The notes beneath the pieces are model-generated. The model had not been told where the DNA came from, ran no database searches, and saw only the letters and a program-made list of their open reading frames with translations. A stretch of 64,000 nucleotides of DNA from JAGBWK01 sp964462445 (lineage in GTDB: Bacteria; Bacteroidota; Bacteroidia; Bacteroidales; Muribaculaceae). The stretch is taken from NCBI GenBank assembly GCA_964462445.1, contig CAYWXG010000003.1:1-64000 (forward strand), in the 5' to 3' direction. Of the stretch, positions 63,537-64,000 are shown piece by piece. Position 1 is the stretch's first letter. Every line of letters begins with the position of its first letter. Position numbers and translations under genes: made by a program.

Positions 63537-64000
63537 ATGAAAATTGGTAAAATAGAATTGGGCGAAAGGCCGGTGTTGCTTGCACCGATGGAGGACGTTA
63601 CTGATACCTCTTTTCGTACGATATGCCGAGAACTTGGTGCTGATATGGTTTATACTGAATTTGTATCGGCTGAGGCATTGGTGCGTAATATATCTGCAAC
63701 TACGCGTAAATTAGAAATAGCTTCGACCGAGCGACCTGCAGTTATTCAAATTTATGGGAGAGAGGTTGCTCCTATGGTTGAGGCTGCTCTCATTGCGCGA
63801 CAGGCTAATCCTGAAATTATTGACATTAATTTTGGGTGCCCGGTAAAGAAAGTCGCAGGAAAAGGTGCTGGAGCAGGTATGCTTCGCGATATCCCCAAGA
63901 TGCTTGAAATAACACGTGCTGTTGTTGATGCGATTGATATTCCGGTGACGGTGAAAACTCGCCTCGGTTGGGACCATAATTCGCGTATTATCGTCGACCT
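63537..64000 (+). CDS. dusB: tRNA-dihydrouridine synthase DusB (5' part, cut by window end)
   Basis: 154 codons are visible before the window ends. KIGKIELGERPVLLAPMEDVTDTSFRTICRELGADMVYTEFVSAEAL is the FMN-binding N-terminus, with VIQIYGREVAPMVEAALIARQANPEIIDINFGCPVKKVAGKGAGAGML and VTVKTRLGWD. The catalytic Cys is in FGCPV. The enzyme reduces uridines in tRNA D-loops with NADPH. The start is fixed by the -7 box only 7 bp upstream. Confidence 0.93.
   Translation, partial: MKIGKIELGERPVLLAPMEDVTDTSFRTICRELGADMVYTEFVSAEALVRNISATTRKLEIASTERPAVIQIYGREVAPMVEAALIARQANPEIIDINFGCPVKKVAGKGAGAGMLRDIPKMLEITRAVVDAIDIPVTVKTRLGWDHNSRIIVD

Noticed and set aside
1..64000. CRISPR array, prophage or intact IS element
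   Set aside because: No regularly spaced direct repeats, phage structural genes or transposase reading frames were seen in the window.

Overview
The window looks like chromosomal DNA from a member of the order Bacteroidales. Evidence: Bacteroidetes-type promoters (TTG or TTTG, about 20 bases, then TAnnTTTG) occur upstream of several genes; ruvA lies next to a 2486-residue SprA/Sov protein of the type IX secretion system (T9SS); and DUF4270, DUF4105, a pair of half-size chromate transporters, a stand-alone glycogen-synthase catalytic half and glycine-lipid acyltransferases are all typical of this order. The presence of T9SS parts argues for a Muribaculaceae-, Barnesiellaceae- or Porphyromonadaceae-like genome rather than a classical Bacteroides. 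That placement is inference.

Layout. 1-5.8 kb: tRNA-Cys, then a minus-strand run for thiol-disulfide transport (two DsbD-type proteins), MazG, topoisomerase III and a small Cys-rich membrane protein. 6-8.3 kb: glycogen-synthase half plus a DUF4270 lipoprotein. 8.4-8.8 kb: tRNA-Thr followed by three hairpins. 8.8-15.4 kb: CBM9-like protein, LysE exporter, UvrA, lytic transglycosylase, T9SS type B cargo protein. 15.6-21.7 kb: ferritin, YihY, RidA, FolC, split ChrA, META-domain protein. 21.7-26.4 kb: two unknown exported proteins and a LytTR regulator/membrane protein operon. 26.5-39.1 kb: SprA, RuvA, Bcp, CPA2 antiporter, MgtC, a coiled-coil membrane protein. 39.3-45.5 kb: SecA, a phosphatase-fold protein that has lost its catalytic residues, DUF4105. 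45.6-50 kb: Tag, a BspA-like gene broken by one stop codon, M16 peptidase, and an SGNH hydrolase cut by a 267-bp MITE-like insertion. 50-54.4 kb: IspG, PurE, PAP2, RpoN. 54.6-63.4 kb: a surface-glycolipid/glycan region with a GT42/Maf-like transferase candidate, an SDR lacking its catalytic Tyr, GlsA/GlsB, Wzi, a lipoprotein, LegB, an ATP-grasp enzyme and NeuB/LegI. dusB runs off the right end.

How the genes fit together: most of the window is housekeeping and envelope biology. The most interesting parts are (1) the non-autonomous element at 49037-49303, whose removal restores a 258-residue reading frame exactly and whose 13-bp end sequence reappears as a hairpin at 8.5 kb; (2) the LegB/ATP-grasp/NeuB cassette, joined in one transcription unit to glycine-lipid genes and a Wzi-like porin and sitting opposite a candidate nonulosonate transferase; (3) the predicted pseudo-phosphatase beside secA; and (4) the LytTR plus membrane-anchored phosphodiester-glycosidase-like pair directly downstream of the window's other strand neighbour sprA. 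No CRISPR array, prophage or intact transposase gene was seen.
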